Counted from the first letter of the stretch, positions 34,832 through 45,059 are shown. The stretch: DNA of 64,000 nt from Nipponacmea schrenckii (GCA_030562195.1 JAUJPP010000005.1:16789106-16853105), one strand, 5' to 3'. Program-made: numbers and translations. Notes: generated from the sequence alone by a model not told the origin.

Positions 34832-37138
34832 ATGTCCACCATGGGAGACAATCAAGGTCAAGTAAACAACCAGCCTACAAGGGAAACATCTTCTGACCAA
34901 CCAGTCAATAACAGCGAGAATAGCAGTGTTGATAACGACAGTCAAGCAACCGTTGCCGCCCTGCGCAGCAAGAAAAGGGTTTGTAAATCCCAATTAACTA
35001 AATCTAAACTTTTTCTTACCAGCTTACTCTGTGCTGGTGAAAAACACGTGCAACATGTACGCAATGCTGTTGACGCTGTGTTGCGACATCAAGATGCTGC
35101 TATTGATATTCTCAACAGTCTTTGCGATGAGAATCCTGAATTTGAAGCAGAACTCGATGCTTTACAAGCTGATTTAAGCATTTCAGAATTGTTGTCGAGG
35201 GCTACAGATTGGCTGTGCAAACAACCGCCTGATACGGCTTCGCCACTTGAATCAGCTCAGCTTCAGACTATGGTTAACATTGATAGTAATGGTATTAATA
35301 CAAATGGTGCTACAGATAGTAATGGTATAGACACAGACAGTCCTGGTATTAGCTCAGATGGAAATGGTGAGAATAATCAACCGTCTCCACAGGTTTCAAA
35401 TTTTACTAAATTAGATAAAGATATGTATAGGCAATTGGGCAGAGTGTCAATCGGAAAGTTCTCTGGAAATAAAAGAGATTACGTGTCCTTCATAGATGCA
35501 TTTCGAGAATGTATTAACAATACAACGTCGTCTAAAGCTTACAAAATGCTTCAGCTCAAACAACACCTAACGGGTGATGCCTTAAAAGCAGTCCAAGGTT
35601 TTCCGGCTTCAGACATTGGGTACGATGCAGCCCTTAAACGACTTGAGGACAAATTTGGCGGTGAACGTCGCTCCGTTCTCATCCATCTAGAATCTATCAT
35701 AAACATAAAAAATGTCAATTTCAATGACCTAAAAAAATTCGAAGAATTTGTAGACAATTTGGAACTTTGTATCTTATCGCTTCGCGAAAGCGGCCGAACG
35801 GAAGAGTTTGGACCCAACTCTATGTTCTTTTGTGTTGCCCGGTCGAGAATATCTTCGAATAATGTTGCACAATATAAACGCTGGACAGCTTTAGAACGAA
35901 AACCGGAATCAGTAATAACATTTCATGAATGGCTTTCGAAAGAAATTAAATACCGCATAGAATCTAGGGAAGAGGTTGAGGGATTTTCGACCCCATCCTC
36001 ATCTTTTTCATCGGGCAATAGAGCTGATAATTCTTCGCATCTTAGATCGAGATTTCACAATGATAGATCGAAAACCTTTGCTACGAGTTCTAAGACCAAT
36101 GATAGTCCGAAATTGTGTGCAGTATGTTCTCAAAATCATGAACCTGGAATTGCAAATTGTTCGTACTTTCAGTCATTGTCTGTTCGCCAACGTTGGGCGA
36201 CAGCCAAAGAAAAACGTTTATGCTTTCGATGTCTAAGCGCGAGTCATAGAGGTAGTGAGTGTAAGAACTGCCAACGGTGTCGATTTGACGGGTGCACTCG
36301 GACTCATCACTTTTTGTTGCACGGAGGGGGATCGGATGATTCAGCCTCAACCTCGTTCAGTTCAGAAAATCAGAGATCGCATTTATCTCAACCTTCGCCG
36401 TCTGTAGAATTTACCTCGTCAAGGCATACGCACACGCAAGTTCGAAAAACCACTAGCCTAGTAATGAGAGTCGTTCCTATCGTTATTCGAAGTGCCAACA
36501 GATCGATTCGCTGCAACGCGTTGATGGATGACTGCTCAACAGACAGTTACATGAACGAATGCGTAGCTGCAGAGCTAGGCCTACGCGGTGAAGTGTCGGA
36601 TTTGAATGTCAATGTCTTGGGCGGAAAAACGAGCTCATTAAACTCAACGTATGTGACGGCAGAACTTTGTAGTCTCGATTACCGAACTTGTGTTTCGTTT
36701 GGTGCATTCACAGTTAAAAATGTCACTGGAGATTTGCGCACAGTTGACTGGAATAAACAATCGCGCTTTTGGCCACATTTGCAGGGAATACCATTTCCGC
36801 AAATTGATAACAATCGCGTCGATGTCTTGATAGGTCTCAACGTCCCTGGTATTCATCGAGCTATCACGGAGATAGCAGGTCTTCAAAATGAGCCTGTCGC
36901 CCGTTTGACTCCATTAGGATGGACATGCATTGGTCCTGTAATTCCATTTCAACCTAACTCTAACAGTTACGCTCATTTCGCATATTTTGTGAAAACTGAA
37001 TCTGATACGGACACATTGCTGCGTAATTATTGGGAGATCGAGAACGTAGGCGTTAGATTAGAATCGAAGAACTTTACAAATGCCGAGAAAGAGGCAATCA
37101 AATCGACGCAAGACACTTTACGTTTCAATAAATCTTAG
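34832..37138 (+). CDS. Young BEL/Pao gag and protease region
   Basis: 768 codons from an ATG in good context (34832, ATGTCCACCATGG; the second ATG at 34841 is the stronger Kozak site) to a TAG at 37136. Domains: low-complexity N-terminus; BEL gag region of the DUF1759 type from about residue 200 (GKFSGNKRDYVSFIDAF; EDKFGGERRSVL); zinc knuckles at about 427-500 (LCAVCSQNH; CFRCLSASHRGSECKNCQRC; CTRTHHFLLH); retroviral-type protease of the DUF1758 type at about 560 (ALMDDCSTDSYMNE). The protease has D-D-C-S in place of the usual D-S/T-G. The stop is followed by more than 70 open in-frame codons that lead into the pol frame, so gag and pol share one frame. The TAG is either a loss-of-function mutation or a readthrough site. 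Confidence 0.9.
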   Translation: MSTMGDNQGQVNNQPTRETSSDQPVNNSENSSVDNDSQATVAALRSKKRVCKSQLTKSKLFLTSLLCAGEKHVQHVRNAVDAVLRHQDAAIDILNSLCDENPEFEAELDALQADLSISELLSRATDWLCKQPPDTASPLESAQLQTMVNIDSNGINTNGATDSNGIDTDSPGISSDGNGENNQPSPQVSNFTKLDKDMYRQLGRVSIGKFSGNKRDYVSFIDAFRECINNTTSSKAYKMLQLKQHLTGDALKAVQGFPASDIGYDAALKRLEDKFGGERRSVLIHLESIINIKNVNFNDLKKFEEFVDNLELCILSLRESGRTEEFGPNSMFFCVARSRISSNNVAQYKRWTALERKPESVITFHEWLSKEIKYRIESREEVEGFSTPSSSFSSGNRADNSSHLRSRFHNDRSKTFATSSKTNDSPKLCAVCSQNHEPGIANCSYFQSLSVRQRWATAKEKRLCFRCLSASHRGSECKNCQRCRFDGCTRTHHFLLHGGGSDDSASTSFSSENQRSHLSQPSPSVEFTSSRHTHTQVRKTTSLVMRVVPIVIRSANRSIRCNALMDDCSTDSYMNECVAAELGLRGEVSDLNVNVLGGKTSSLNSTYVTAELCSLDYRTCVSFGAFTVKNVTGDLRTVDWNKQSRFWPHLQGIPFPQIDNNRVDVLIGLNVPGIHRAITEIAGLQNEPVARLTPLGWTCIGPVIPFQPNSNSYAHFAYFVKTESDTDTLLRNYWEIENVGVRLESKNFTNAEKEAIKSTQDTLRFNKS

Positions 37139-40100
37139 AAGCGATATATAGTAGGCGTTCCGTGGAAATCGAATCGACACGAACTTCAGTCGAATTACCC
37201 AAGTGCTTTAAATCGTCTTCATAAACTTGAACGATCGTTAGCTAAGCGACCCGAGGTTGCAGAACAATATTGTGAAATCATTCATGAACATATACGCAAG
37301 GGATACGTTTCTCGGGTCGACTCACATAGTGAACCGTCGTGGTACCTCCCGCATTTTGCAGTGGTTAGGAATGACAAAGCAACGACAAAAGTCAGAATCG
37401 TGATGGATGCTGCCGCGCCAACAAACAATATTGCTTTGAACGATTGCATTAACGCTGGACCAAAACTTCAACGTGAACTCTTAGACGTACTTATCCGTTT
37501 TCGTAGTAAGCCAGTCGCGATAGCCTCTGACATCAGTGAGATGTTTTTAAGAATTGGTCTTCGCGAAGATGATAAGCGCTTTCATAGATTCTTATGGCGG
37601 GACTTAGACAATCGCAAGCCTGTTCAAATTTATGAATACAACCGACTAGTCTTCGGGAATACATCGTCACCATACTTGTCTCAAGCAGTGCTTCGTGAAC
37701 ATTGCAATCGAAACAGTATAGTATATCCGAATGGTACTAATTCTGTTTTAAATTCCATGTACGTGGACGACCTTCTGGATAGTGTCGAGTCCATATCGGA
37801 AGCTATTCAATTGCGTCATGAAATTACCAATTTGTTAGATAGTGCGGGCTTTGAAATTCGTAAATGGCTGTCTAACAAGTCAGAAGTGTTAGTAGACATT
37901 CCCATTTCGGATCGTGTCAAACACCTCTCATTGGACGATAACAATTTACCTACTGTAAAAACATTAGGCGTCTTATGGAAAGCAGAAACTGGCAATTTTA
38001 TCTTCGAATTCACAGAACTGACTGATATAGTTCTAACAAAGAGGGCAGTTGTGAGCAAAACTGCGACACTTTTCGATCCACTTAACCTTGTTGCTCCGTT
38101 TACTATACGCGCTAAGATAGGTATCCAAAAGACATGGGTACGCGGGTTAGACTGGGACGACGAATTGCCCGATGATCTTGCCTGTAATTGGACTAATTGG
38201 TTTAAAGAGCTTCCTTTACGAGCAAATGTCGAAGTTTCTAGATGTTTAGTAAACGACGGATCTCGCATTGTGAACAAGACAATACACGTATTTGTAGATG
38301 CTTCGGAAAAGGCATTCGCAGCTTGTTGTTACCTTAGAAGCGAATATGAAGATGGCTCGGTTTCGTCTCATTTGATAGCTGCCAAAACCAGGGTTGCTCC
38401 TTTAAAAACTATATCTATTCCAAAGTTAGAATTGTGTGGCGCAATCTTAGGCGTTCGCTTAATCTTAACGGTTTGTAGGGTATTGGATATTGCAATGAAA
38501 TTGGTGACCTTTTGGTGCGACTCGCAGAACGTTTTATATTGGTTAAAAGGTGAATCGCGGAATTACAAACCTTTTGTCGGACATCGTGTGGGTGAAATTC
38601 ACCAACTAACTGAACCTAGTCAATGGCGTTTCGTACCGACTGATTTAAACAGTGCCGATTTAGCTACTCGCGGCATGACCGCAACTGACTTAGCCCGTAG
38701 TGATGCATGGTGGTTCGGCCCACATTTCCTATCGCAAGAACCTTCATATTGGCCAAAAATTGTGATACCGGCTATTGTTGAAACAGCTTTGAGTGAAGTT
38801 CGATCTAAAGTCTCAGATACCTTTGTAACCTTTCCTCGTATGGAAGATTTCGGACGATTAGCACCGTCACGCTTTTCTAAGTGGTTTAAATTGTTAAGAA
38901 CTACTTCATGGGTGTTTCGGTTTGTTAACAATTTAAAAAACCTCAATTCTCGCATCCTATTGGAAACTTTAAGTTTTGAAGAAATTAATAACTCTAGAAC
39001 ATTTTGGTATAAATTTGCTCAAGCCACTGCGTTTACTGACGAAATTAACGCAATTCGTAAGGGGAATCCTATTCCTAAAAATTCCAAACTTTTGACTGTG
39101 CATCCATGCTTGGATGTTAATGGAGTACTTCGTGTCGACGGACGACTCGGAAAGTCGGAACACTTATCCTATGATGCCAAATTTCCTGTTATATTGCCTG
39201 GAGATAGCTATGTATCGCGTCTAATTGTATCGGACTGTCATGAAGATGGCAACCATGACATCGGTGTTTCACACACATTGTCGCTATTACGGTCTCAATT
39301 TTGGATTATTCGTGCTCGTTGTCTCGTAAAATCAGTGAAGTCCGCTTGTAATGAGTGCGCCAGACGTCGGAATAAGCCCGCACAGCAAGTTATGGCACCT
39401 TTGCCCGAACATCGTCTCGGAACTCCATTACGTGCGTTCGCTAGGGTCGGTGTTGATTACGCAGGACCTTTCTTTACCAAGCAAGGTAGGGGAAAAACCA
39501 GATTTAAAAGATACCTTTGCTTATTTACTTGTTTAGCTAGCCGCGCTTGTCATTTGGAGATGGCGTGGAGTCTGGACACAGAATCGTTTCTATGTGCGTT
39601 TTCTCGCTTTACAAATCGTCGTGGAAAACCCTTAACCCTATTGTCCGATAATGGGACGAATTTTGTAAGCGCGAACCGAGAATTGACTGATTTGTTACGT
39701 GCCTTAGATCAAACGCAAATCGGTACTTCGATGGCGAACAAAGCTATTGAATGGCAGTTTAACCCTCCGTTGTCGCCACATTTTGGTGGGGTATTCGAAG
39801 CCATGATCAAGTCTGCGAAACGGGCTATCAAAGCCATAACTAGCGATGCTGACGTAAGTGACGAAGAACTAATCACGGCTTTCTCAAAAGCTGAAGGTCT
39901 AATAAATTCAAGACCACTCTGTTACCAGGGTGACGATTCGTTAGATGACCCTGTATTGACCCCAAATCATTTCATATTTGGACAAGCTAGTGGTCAATTG
40001 GCTCCGGAGTCAGTTGACAGTGGTCGTTTCAATCCACGAAAGCGATGGCGTCGTGTCCAGGAATTAGTGAGGCATTTCTGGCAACGCTGGTTACGTGAAT

Positions 40101-40330
40101 TATTACCAATGCTCAACTCTCGTAAAAAATGGAATCGTACTTATAGAGATTTCCAGGAAGGTGATATCGCGATAGTGGTGGATCCTCAATCGCCGCGTGG
40201 AAAATGGCCTTTAGGTCGAATAGTCAAAGTGTATGAAGGTGTCGATAACCACGTACGCGTTGTGGATGTGAAAATTGGAGATAAAATCTACAAGAGATCC
40301 ATTAGTCACTTGTGCCCATTAGATGTGTGA
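37139..40330 (+). CDS. Young BEL/Pao pol: reverse transcriptase, RNase H, integrase
   Basis: Open from the codon after the TAG to TGA at 40330; the first plausible methionine-type start used by frame callers (GTG, 37361) is artificial. RNA is copied to DNA and inserted by these domains. Counting from 37361: RT with ASDISEMFLRIGL (about 48) and YVDDLLDS (about 132); RNase H with FVDASEKAF (about 308); integrase zinc motif H-x-H-x-C-x2-C (about 625-665, ACNECARRR); catalytic residues in VGVDYAGPF (about 697), LSDNGTNF (about 760) and HFGGVFEAMIKSAK (about 808); C-terminal domain GDIAIVVDPQSPRGKWPLGR. All expected catalytic residues are present and I see no frameshift. Only the upstream TAG separates it from gag. 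Confidence 0.92.
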   Translation, partial: KRYIVGVPWKSNRHELQSNYPSALNRLHKLERSLAKRPEVAEQYCEIIHEHIRKGYVSRVDSHSEPSWYLPHFAVVRNDKATTKVRIVMDAAAPTNNIALNDCINAGPKLQRELLDVLIRFRSKPVAIASDISEMFLRIGLREDDKRFHRFLWRDLDNRKPVQIYEYNRLVFGNTSSPYLSQAVLREHCNRNSIVYPNGTNSVLNSMYVDDLLDSVESISEAIQLRHEITNLLDSAGFEIRKWLSNKSEVLVDIPISDRVKHLSLDDNNLPTVKTLGVLWKAETGNFIFEFTELTDIVLTKRAVVSKTATLFDPLNLVAPFTIRAKIGIQKTWVRGLDWDDELPDDLACNWTNWFKELPLRANVEVSRCLVNDGSRIVNKTIHVFVDASEKAFAACCYLRSEYEDGSVSSHLIAAKTRVAPLKTISIPKLELCGAILGVRLILTVCRVLDIAMKLVTFWCDSQNVLYWLKGESRNYKPFVGHRVGEIHQLTEPSQWRFVPTDLNSADLATRGMTATDLARSDAWWFGPHFLSQEPSYWPKIVIPAIVETALSEVRSKVSDTFVTFPRMEDFGRLAPSRFSKWFKLLRTTSWVFRFVNNLKNLNSRILLETLSFEEINNSRTFWYKFAQATAFTDEINAIRKGNPIPKNSKLLTVHPCLDVNGVLRVDGRLGKSEHLSYDAKFPVILPGDSYVSRLIVSDCHEDGNHDIGVSHTLSLLRSQFWIIRARCLVKSVKSACNECARRRNKPAQQVMAPLPEHRLGTPLRAFARVGVDYAGPFFTKQGRGKTRFKRYLCLFTCLASRACHLEMAWSLDTESFLCAFSRFTNRRGKPLTLLSDNGTNFVSANRELTDLLRALDQTQIGTSMANKAIEWQFNPPLSPHFGGVFEAMIKSAKRAIKAITSDADVSDEELITAFSKAEGLINSRPLCYQGDDSLDDPVLTPNHFIFGQASGQLAPESVDSGRFNPRKRWRRVQELVRHFWQRWLRELLPMLNSRKKWNRTYRDFQEGDIAIVVDPQSPRGKWPLGRIVKVYEGVDNHVRVVDVKIGDKIYKRSISHLCPLDV

Positions 40331-40558
40331 TATCATAGTGTAAATTGTGTTTAATAGAAAAAATGTGTATCCATAGTGTGCGTTATATGGTTAAAAATAT
40401 CAACAGAAAGTGTATATTTTGTACATTGCGACCGGATTCATGAGTGTTTAATTAAAATCATCGTTCTAGGACAATAGACATTGTGAAGAACTTTTGTGTT
40501 TAATTGTTATTTATATTGTACGTATTTAGGTCATTTCGCTTTTGATGTTAGTCACACC

Positions 40559-40571
40559 AAGGAGGGGGATA
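40559..40571 (+). promoter_or_regulatory. Polypurine tract of the young BEL element
   Basis: AAGGAGGGGGATA directly before the TG of the 3' LTR; this purine run primes plus-strand synthesis in LTR elements. Stretch 40331-40558 is the element's 3' untranslated region. Confidence 0.75.
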
Positions 40572-40805
40572 TGTGTAAAATAGTCTGAATCCGACTAGGT
40601 TTTCGAGCGCAGCCACTCGAGGTGACATCGTCGGTACGGGCATCGAACACACCTAGTCAGTATCCCATCGAACCTCCAAGGGTGAGCAACATTCAGAGAG
40701 AAACACCGCACGCTTCCACATGTATTACCATCAATTTGTTGTAACCATATTGAATAAAGACATCGTTTGAGAATGGGCCTTCGTTTTTAGACATCGTCCG
40801 CAATA
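40572..40805 (+). repeat. 3' LTR of the young BEL/Pao element
   Basis: Same length as the 5' LTR. Ends GTCCGCAATA, where the final C of the CA end has become T. Followed by CCTTG, the target duplication. Confidence 0.93.
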
Positions 40806-40831
40806 CCTTGCCTTGCAAGCTATCTTCTAGT

Positions 40832-41870
40832 ACTTTAGCAGCTTCCGTTAAATTATACCTCACTTCCTCAGCAGTTTTTTTTTCAAAGCCATCTGGGCCA
40901 TAGCAGGAGCTGGCTTATCACCAATTGTTAAAACAGTTTTGACATATATATCAGGAGGTTTGTCAACATTGATATTTCTCCACCGGAACCTATGAACATG
41001 TTGATCTTCTACAGGAATGAGTACCCTGTGATACATCTTTGAAATATCTCCACAAATAACCACTTCATTTTCTCGAAATCTCAGTATTACTCCAAATAAA
41101 TTGTTCAGTAGATCAGGATCTTTATACCAATAATCATTCAAACAGTGACCATTAAAACTAGCAGACGAGTTAAATACTATTCTTATAGGTGTACTTTTCT
41201 TCTCGGGTCTTATAAGTTCATGATGAGAAATATAATGAACAGGACCTTGGTATTCAGTAATTTCAGAATGTGTAAGTTTTCTTGCAAAATTCATATTCAC
41301 CATTTCTTCAATTTGACCATTATAGATTTCAGCGTGTGCAGGATGTTTCAGCAATCGACGTTCAGTTGATTCCAGTTTCTTTTCAGCTTGTATTTTGTTG
41401 TCAGGAAGTAAATTAGGATCCTTTCTCCAGGGGTAAGGTATTAGCCATTGATTACCGATCTTTTTACAGGAACTCTCTATAATCTTTGATTCTTTAATTT
41501 CAACAGGACTAAGTTTATTTTCTTTACAGCTACATGAATTTGACATAACACCCATTGTTTCTGTAGACCAAAAGTCTGACATATCTAAAGCACTTGATAA
41601 CTTGACATGTAATATTTGATGACCTTGAGTATCCATTAAAACTATTCTAAATTTATACAGCATAGTTCTAAGTTCTTTGGAATCTCCACCAACTTTTGTC
41701 ATGACAATACTAATATCTTTGCCTTCTAATTGAAGTTCTTCAGCCATTGATATTCTGATTAAACTCAACTGTGCACCAGAATCTAACAGGGTATTTCCCC
41801 TAACAGTATTACATCTACCATAAATATCAACAGTAAGTACAGGTAAAATAGTTTCTCTGCTACTTGGCAT
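40832..41870 (-). pseudogene. Old BEL/Pao protease and first half of reverse transcriptase
   Basis: Protease part: NTLLDSGAQLSLIR, with the standard D-S-G active-site triplet, unlike the young element. Linker (YPWRKDPNLLPDNK), then RT: RIVFNSSASFNG, LNNLFGVILRFRENEVV and the first catalytic Asp in VICGDISKMYHRV. The frame ends at a one-base slip in an A run near 40875; beyond it the correct frame continues a further 14 or so codons to the insertion at 40826. The YMDD half is at 33586. The gap between protease and RT looks shorter than usual for the family. Confidence 0.85.
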
Positions 41871-42001
41871 TGATGCAATTCCAACACTGTGGCGTTGGGG
41901 ACTGGTTTTTGTGTTATTAGGATGAAGAAATTTATGATGAAACAGTTTACATCAACTACCATTATATAATTCAGTACATTGACGTCTTCTTGAACAGTTC
42001 A

Positions 42002-42274
42002 TTACACCATGATTTTACCAGAAATTTTCAAACAGCTCAAACAGGCATGATTATCCTTCAAAATTTTAATACGATCAGCGACAGTTTTAGACAAGGAAAA
42101 AAGGCATTCATCTAACCAATGATCATGACTTTTACATAACCAACATTTGTATCGGTTGTTGTCAGTAGGTTTTTTATCAACATTAATATGATGTATATTG
42201 AATTTTGAGTGTTGACTACTTGATGTTCTCAAAGGAGCAGTAGCACGAATACAGGACTTCATCTCACCATTCAT
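42002..42274 (-). pseudogene. Old BEL/Pao gag zinc-knuckle segment
   Basis: Contains CWLCKSHDHWLDECLFS and a second CLSCLK pair, the cysteine/histidine knuckles between gag and protease in BEL elements. Separated by stops and frameshifts from gag (42354-43069) and from the protease. Confidence 0.75.
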
Positions 42275-42353
42275 CCAGTTTAATAGATCCTCTAAGTCAG
42301 CAGTCTTTTTCTCTGTTTCCAGGGATCGAAACCAAACTTTTTATCTTCAATAT

Positions 42354-43069
42354 TCATTCCTGTTCAATTAAAGCTAACATGTGGTTGTTATTCATATTAT
42401 TAGGTCTGCCAATTTCCTTAAGTGTATTGTAACTTCTTCTGACAAGATGAACTAATTCACAGAAACAAGCATCTTCACCATCTCTGAATGGACGGAAACG
42501 AGATAAATCTTGGGTAATACAATCCGCAATAATTCTTGGATCTCCATACATTGAATCTAGGTATTCAAAAGCAGCATCATAATCGGAACCTATCCCATTT
42601 ATTAATTGCAATGGTTTATCACTTAAACAGGAACGAAGTAAAGTTATGGCATCCCGTTTACTATATCTCGATGAAACAATGTGCAAAAAGTCAGACTTGA
42701 AAGTGTGATATTCTCGAACATCACCGCGAAATTTGGGCATCTTAGGTTTCTCCATTTTAAATTGACATACATCGGCAGCAGGTATTCGACAGGAAGAATT
42801 ACTCAGATTACTAATCCGATTATCAGCAGTACGAAGATTAACAGCTACGGGATTACTCTGACTATTATCTGCAATCTGGATAGCAGATACAGCATTCAGG
42901 TTGTGGTCATCAGCATTGTTGTTAATTGAAGCAGGATTAACAGTACTGTTCACATCTTGAATTTCATCTTTGCCCCTTTTTTACCTAGTCTGGTAATTGC
43001 AGCTTTACAATTTCTTCTTTTCCTCTTGGCTTCTAAGAGCAAGGCTTTCATTCCTTCTTCTGATGACAT
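42354..43069 (-). pseudogene. Old BEL/Pao gag
   Basis: ATG at 43067-43069 (MSSEEGMKALLLEAKRKRRN), a frame break near 42970, then 200 open codons with the DUF1759-type gag pattern KMPKFRGDVREYHTFKSDF and YLDSMYGDPRIIADC. Gag forms the particle that packages element RNA. Upstream, 43070-43364 is the leader between the 5' LTR and gag. Confidence 0.8.
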
Positions 43070-43364
43070 GTTTAATTTCCAAAAATTCAATCAGTCAAAA
43101 TTTCACAGGATATGTGACAGATAAACAAAAAGTTCAGTAAATGTGATCCGTTTGACCGCACATAATAAGATAGGCCTACACAATACGTGCCAGTTCTGAC
43201 TGAATTTTCTCAAATTTCATCAGGATTCAGGTTAGCAAATGAAAATAAAAACCGTTTACCAGACGTTAAATACAGCAGATTGACATCTAAAATTCTTCAG
43301 CACTAATCCAAATCCCGTGGTTAGCAAAGTTCAGGTTCACTTCTGTCAGAATTCAAATTTTTTG

Positions 43365-44583
43365 TGGATCGCTAGAAAGCTTGTGAAGACAGCCGCCGCG
43401 CCAGTCTAGTAGGCTACAGTCAACAATAGTGTTGGCATACTCTATAGCCACAGGAAATACGGTAATGATAGACATATATCATAACATAGATTGTTTCTCT
43501 TCTTGTTTTAACTTACAATTAAACATAATACATCAAATTGGTTATCAAATTAGCATTCAAATTGGCTATTTGAATTCGAGACAACATTGCCACTTGAGCC
43601 TAACAAGATAAACAAACCGTTAGGCTATTTTTATACGCCTACATGAAATAGGGGGCGTATATTGTCGTCCGTCGGTCCGTCCGTCCATAATTGCTCGTAA
43701 ACACTCTACAAGGTGCAATTCTTGAAGGATCTAATTGAAACTTTATATGAGTGTTTATGATCACTCAAGGTTGAACCCTATTTAAAATCAGCGAAATCGG
43801 AAAAAATTTAGTGTGAGTTTTTGCCCTTGTTCTTGAATGGCTCGTAGACACTCTACAATGTGCAATTCTTGCCTGATTTTGATGAAACTTGGTGTGAGAG
43901 TATGTTATAACTCAAGGATGAACCCTGTTGATAATCAGCGAAATCGAAAAACATTTAGTATGAGTTATTGCCCTTGTTCTTGAAAACGCGTTCAATTTTA
44001 GCTTGTAAACACTAAGAACAATTTTGAATGGATTTTGATGAAGCTTGGCTTTAGTATTTCTTTCTCACAAGGATAAACCCTATTGAAAATCAGATAAATC
44101 GAAAAATAGTGTCAGTTATTGTGCCTGTTTTCAAAAACACTTTTGGCTTGTGAACACTCTAAACATTCATTTTTGACAAAACTCGCTGAAATTGTTTAAT
44201 ATCAACCAAGAATGAGCCTTATTAAGAATTAAAAATATCAAAATATTATTAAGGGTGAACCCTATTGCAAATCATAAAAATACCGAAAAATATTTAATGA
44301 GTCGAGTTAGGTACAATTCTTGACAGTTTTTAATGAAGCTCGAGACCCTAGAAAAAAATATATGGTGGAAGGTTAAATATTTCATTCCACTTATTGTAAC
44401 CTTACTGAAAAGTTTTTATTTGAAATAAATGCTGCCAGTGGGCATATATTACCTTGCCTGGCAAGCTATCTTTAAACATGACGTACATGACTACATGATG
44501 TCAACAATAACAATACGGATATGATTTGGCATATGAAAATATTAGGGGCGGTTTTTGGCATATGGACAGTCTCTGGCAGAACA
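43365..44583 (-). repeat. 5' LTR of the old BEL/Pao element (contains a pearl insertion)
   Basis: LTR sequence occupies 43365-43627 and 44473-44583, separated by pearl copy C. Nearly the same as the 3' LTR at 29302-31962. The outer boundary at 44583 is followed directly by the interrupted outer pearl body. Confidence 0.8.
43628..44472 (+). mobile_element. Pearl/Helentron-like element, copy C, different core type
   Basis: Head TTTTATACGCCTACATGAAA and GGGGGCGTATATTG, GTCCGTCC tract, core units of a different subfamily (GTAAACACTCTACAAGGTGC; TGAACCCTATTTAAAATCAG), tail ATGCTGCCAGTGGGCATATA, TTACCTTGCCTGGCAAGCTA. It sits at exactly the LTR position that holds copy A in the other LTR. Confidence 0.8.
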
Positions 44584-45059
44584 TCCGTCGCCCCGGTCCG
44601 TCGGTCCGTCTGTCAACATTTCTTGTGAGCACTATGGGCACTTCAGTTTTCATCTGATTTTGATGAAACTTGGTGTAATTCTTTAGGTTGATAAGATCTC
44701 GGTCAAGTTGGAATTTGACATATTTTCGATGAACACTTATTGAGATTTTGACCTTGACTTTGTTAAAACTCGTCAAAATTTGATATAAATTGTTCGTGAG
44801 TACTATAGAGACTACAGTTTTCAACAGAGTTTGATAAAATTTTGTGTGATCAATGGAATTGATGTGACTATTTTCTTTGAAGTGTTTTAGAGGTATTGCC
44901 CTGAACTTATTTCTCAATAAGTTTGTGAACACAATAGAGGCTACTGTATTAGAGACATATTAAATATGAGAAAGTTCATATTTTAGTCACTTAATACTGT
45001 TATCCTTTCTGAAAGCTGCCAATGGGCGTATGCTACCTTGCCTGGCAAACTATGTTCTA

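Larger units (their letters stand above)
34503..40805 (+). mobile_element. Young BEL/Pao LTR retrotransposon, nearly intact
   Basis: Two 234-bp LTRs (34503-34736, 40572-40805), a 5-bp target duplication CCTTG (34498-34502, 40806-40810), a primer-binding-site-like TGGTAGCCAGAGCC, and a polypurine tract AAGGAGGGGG ahead of the 3' LTR. A gag-pol frame runs from 34832 to 40330, interrupted by one TAG at 37136-37138. I count three differences between the LTRs (about 98.7% identity), so the insertion is recent. It lies inside pearl copy B. From family knowledge BEL/Pao elements usually encode a single gag-pol polyprotein. Confidence 0.93.
33587..40826 (+). mobile_element. Pearl/Helentron-like element, copy B, split by the young BEL element
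   Basis: Head TTTTATACGCCCACATGGAA at 33587, GTCCGTCC tract, five or six core units (33665-34400), tail to 34502 (GGGCGTATGTTACCTTG). The last 16 or so bases, CCTTGCAAGCTATCTT, resume at 40811 after the LTR element. It is inserted in the old BEL reverse transcriptase just before the YMDD box, and removing it leaves the flanking frames aligned. The exact end is ambiguous by a few bases because CTT and AT occur on both sides. Confidence 0.8.
29302..44583 (-). mobile_element. Old BEL/Pao LTR retrotransposon, decayed and split
   Basis: On the minus strand: 5' LTR 44583-43365, gag near 43069, protease/RT 41870-40832, then an insertion (33587-40826), RT/RNase H 33586-32606, integrase remnant 32554-31990, polypurine tract GGTGGGGAGGA and 3' LTR 31962-29302. 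Both LTRs start TGTTCTGCCAGAGACTG and end GCGATCCA. Each LTR also holds a pearl element at the same position. Several stops, frameshifts and an integrase deletion make it inactive. It lies inside an older pearl element (29265-45056). Confidence 0.85.
29265..45056 (+). mobile_element. Outer pearl/Helentron-like element, split by the old BEL insertion
   Basis: The head CATACGCCCACATAGATATG, TGGTCGTATTTTGTCGT (29265-29301) is cut off. Its continuation CCGTCGCCCCGGTCCGTCGG resumes at 44585, runs through about two core units and ends with GGGCGTATGCTACCTTGCCT, GGCAAACTATGTT near 45056. The two pieces join to the standard head sequence of this family. The 5 bp at each junction (29297-29301 GTCGT and 44584-44588 TCCGT) are an imperfect target duplication made by the inserted retrotransposon. 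Confidence 0.75.
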
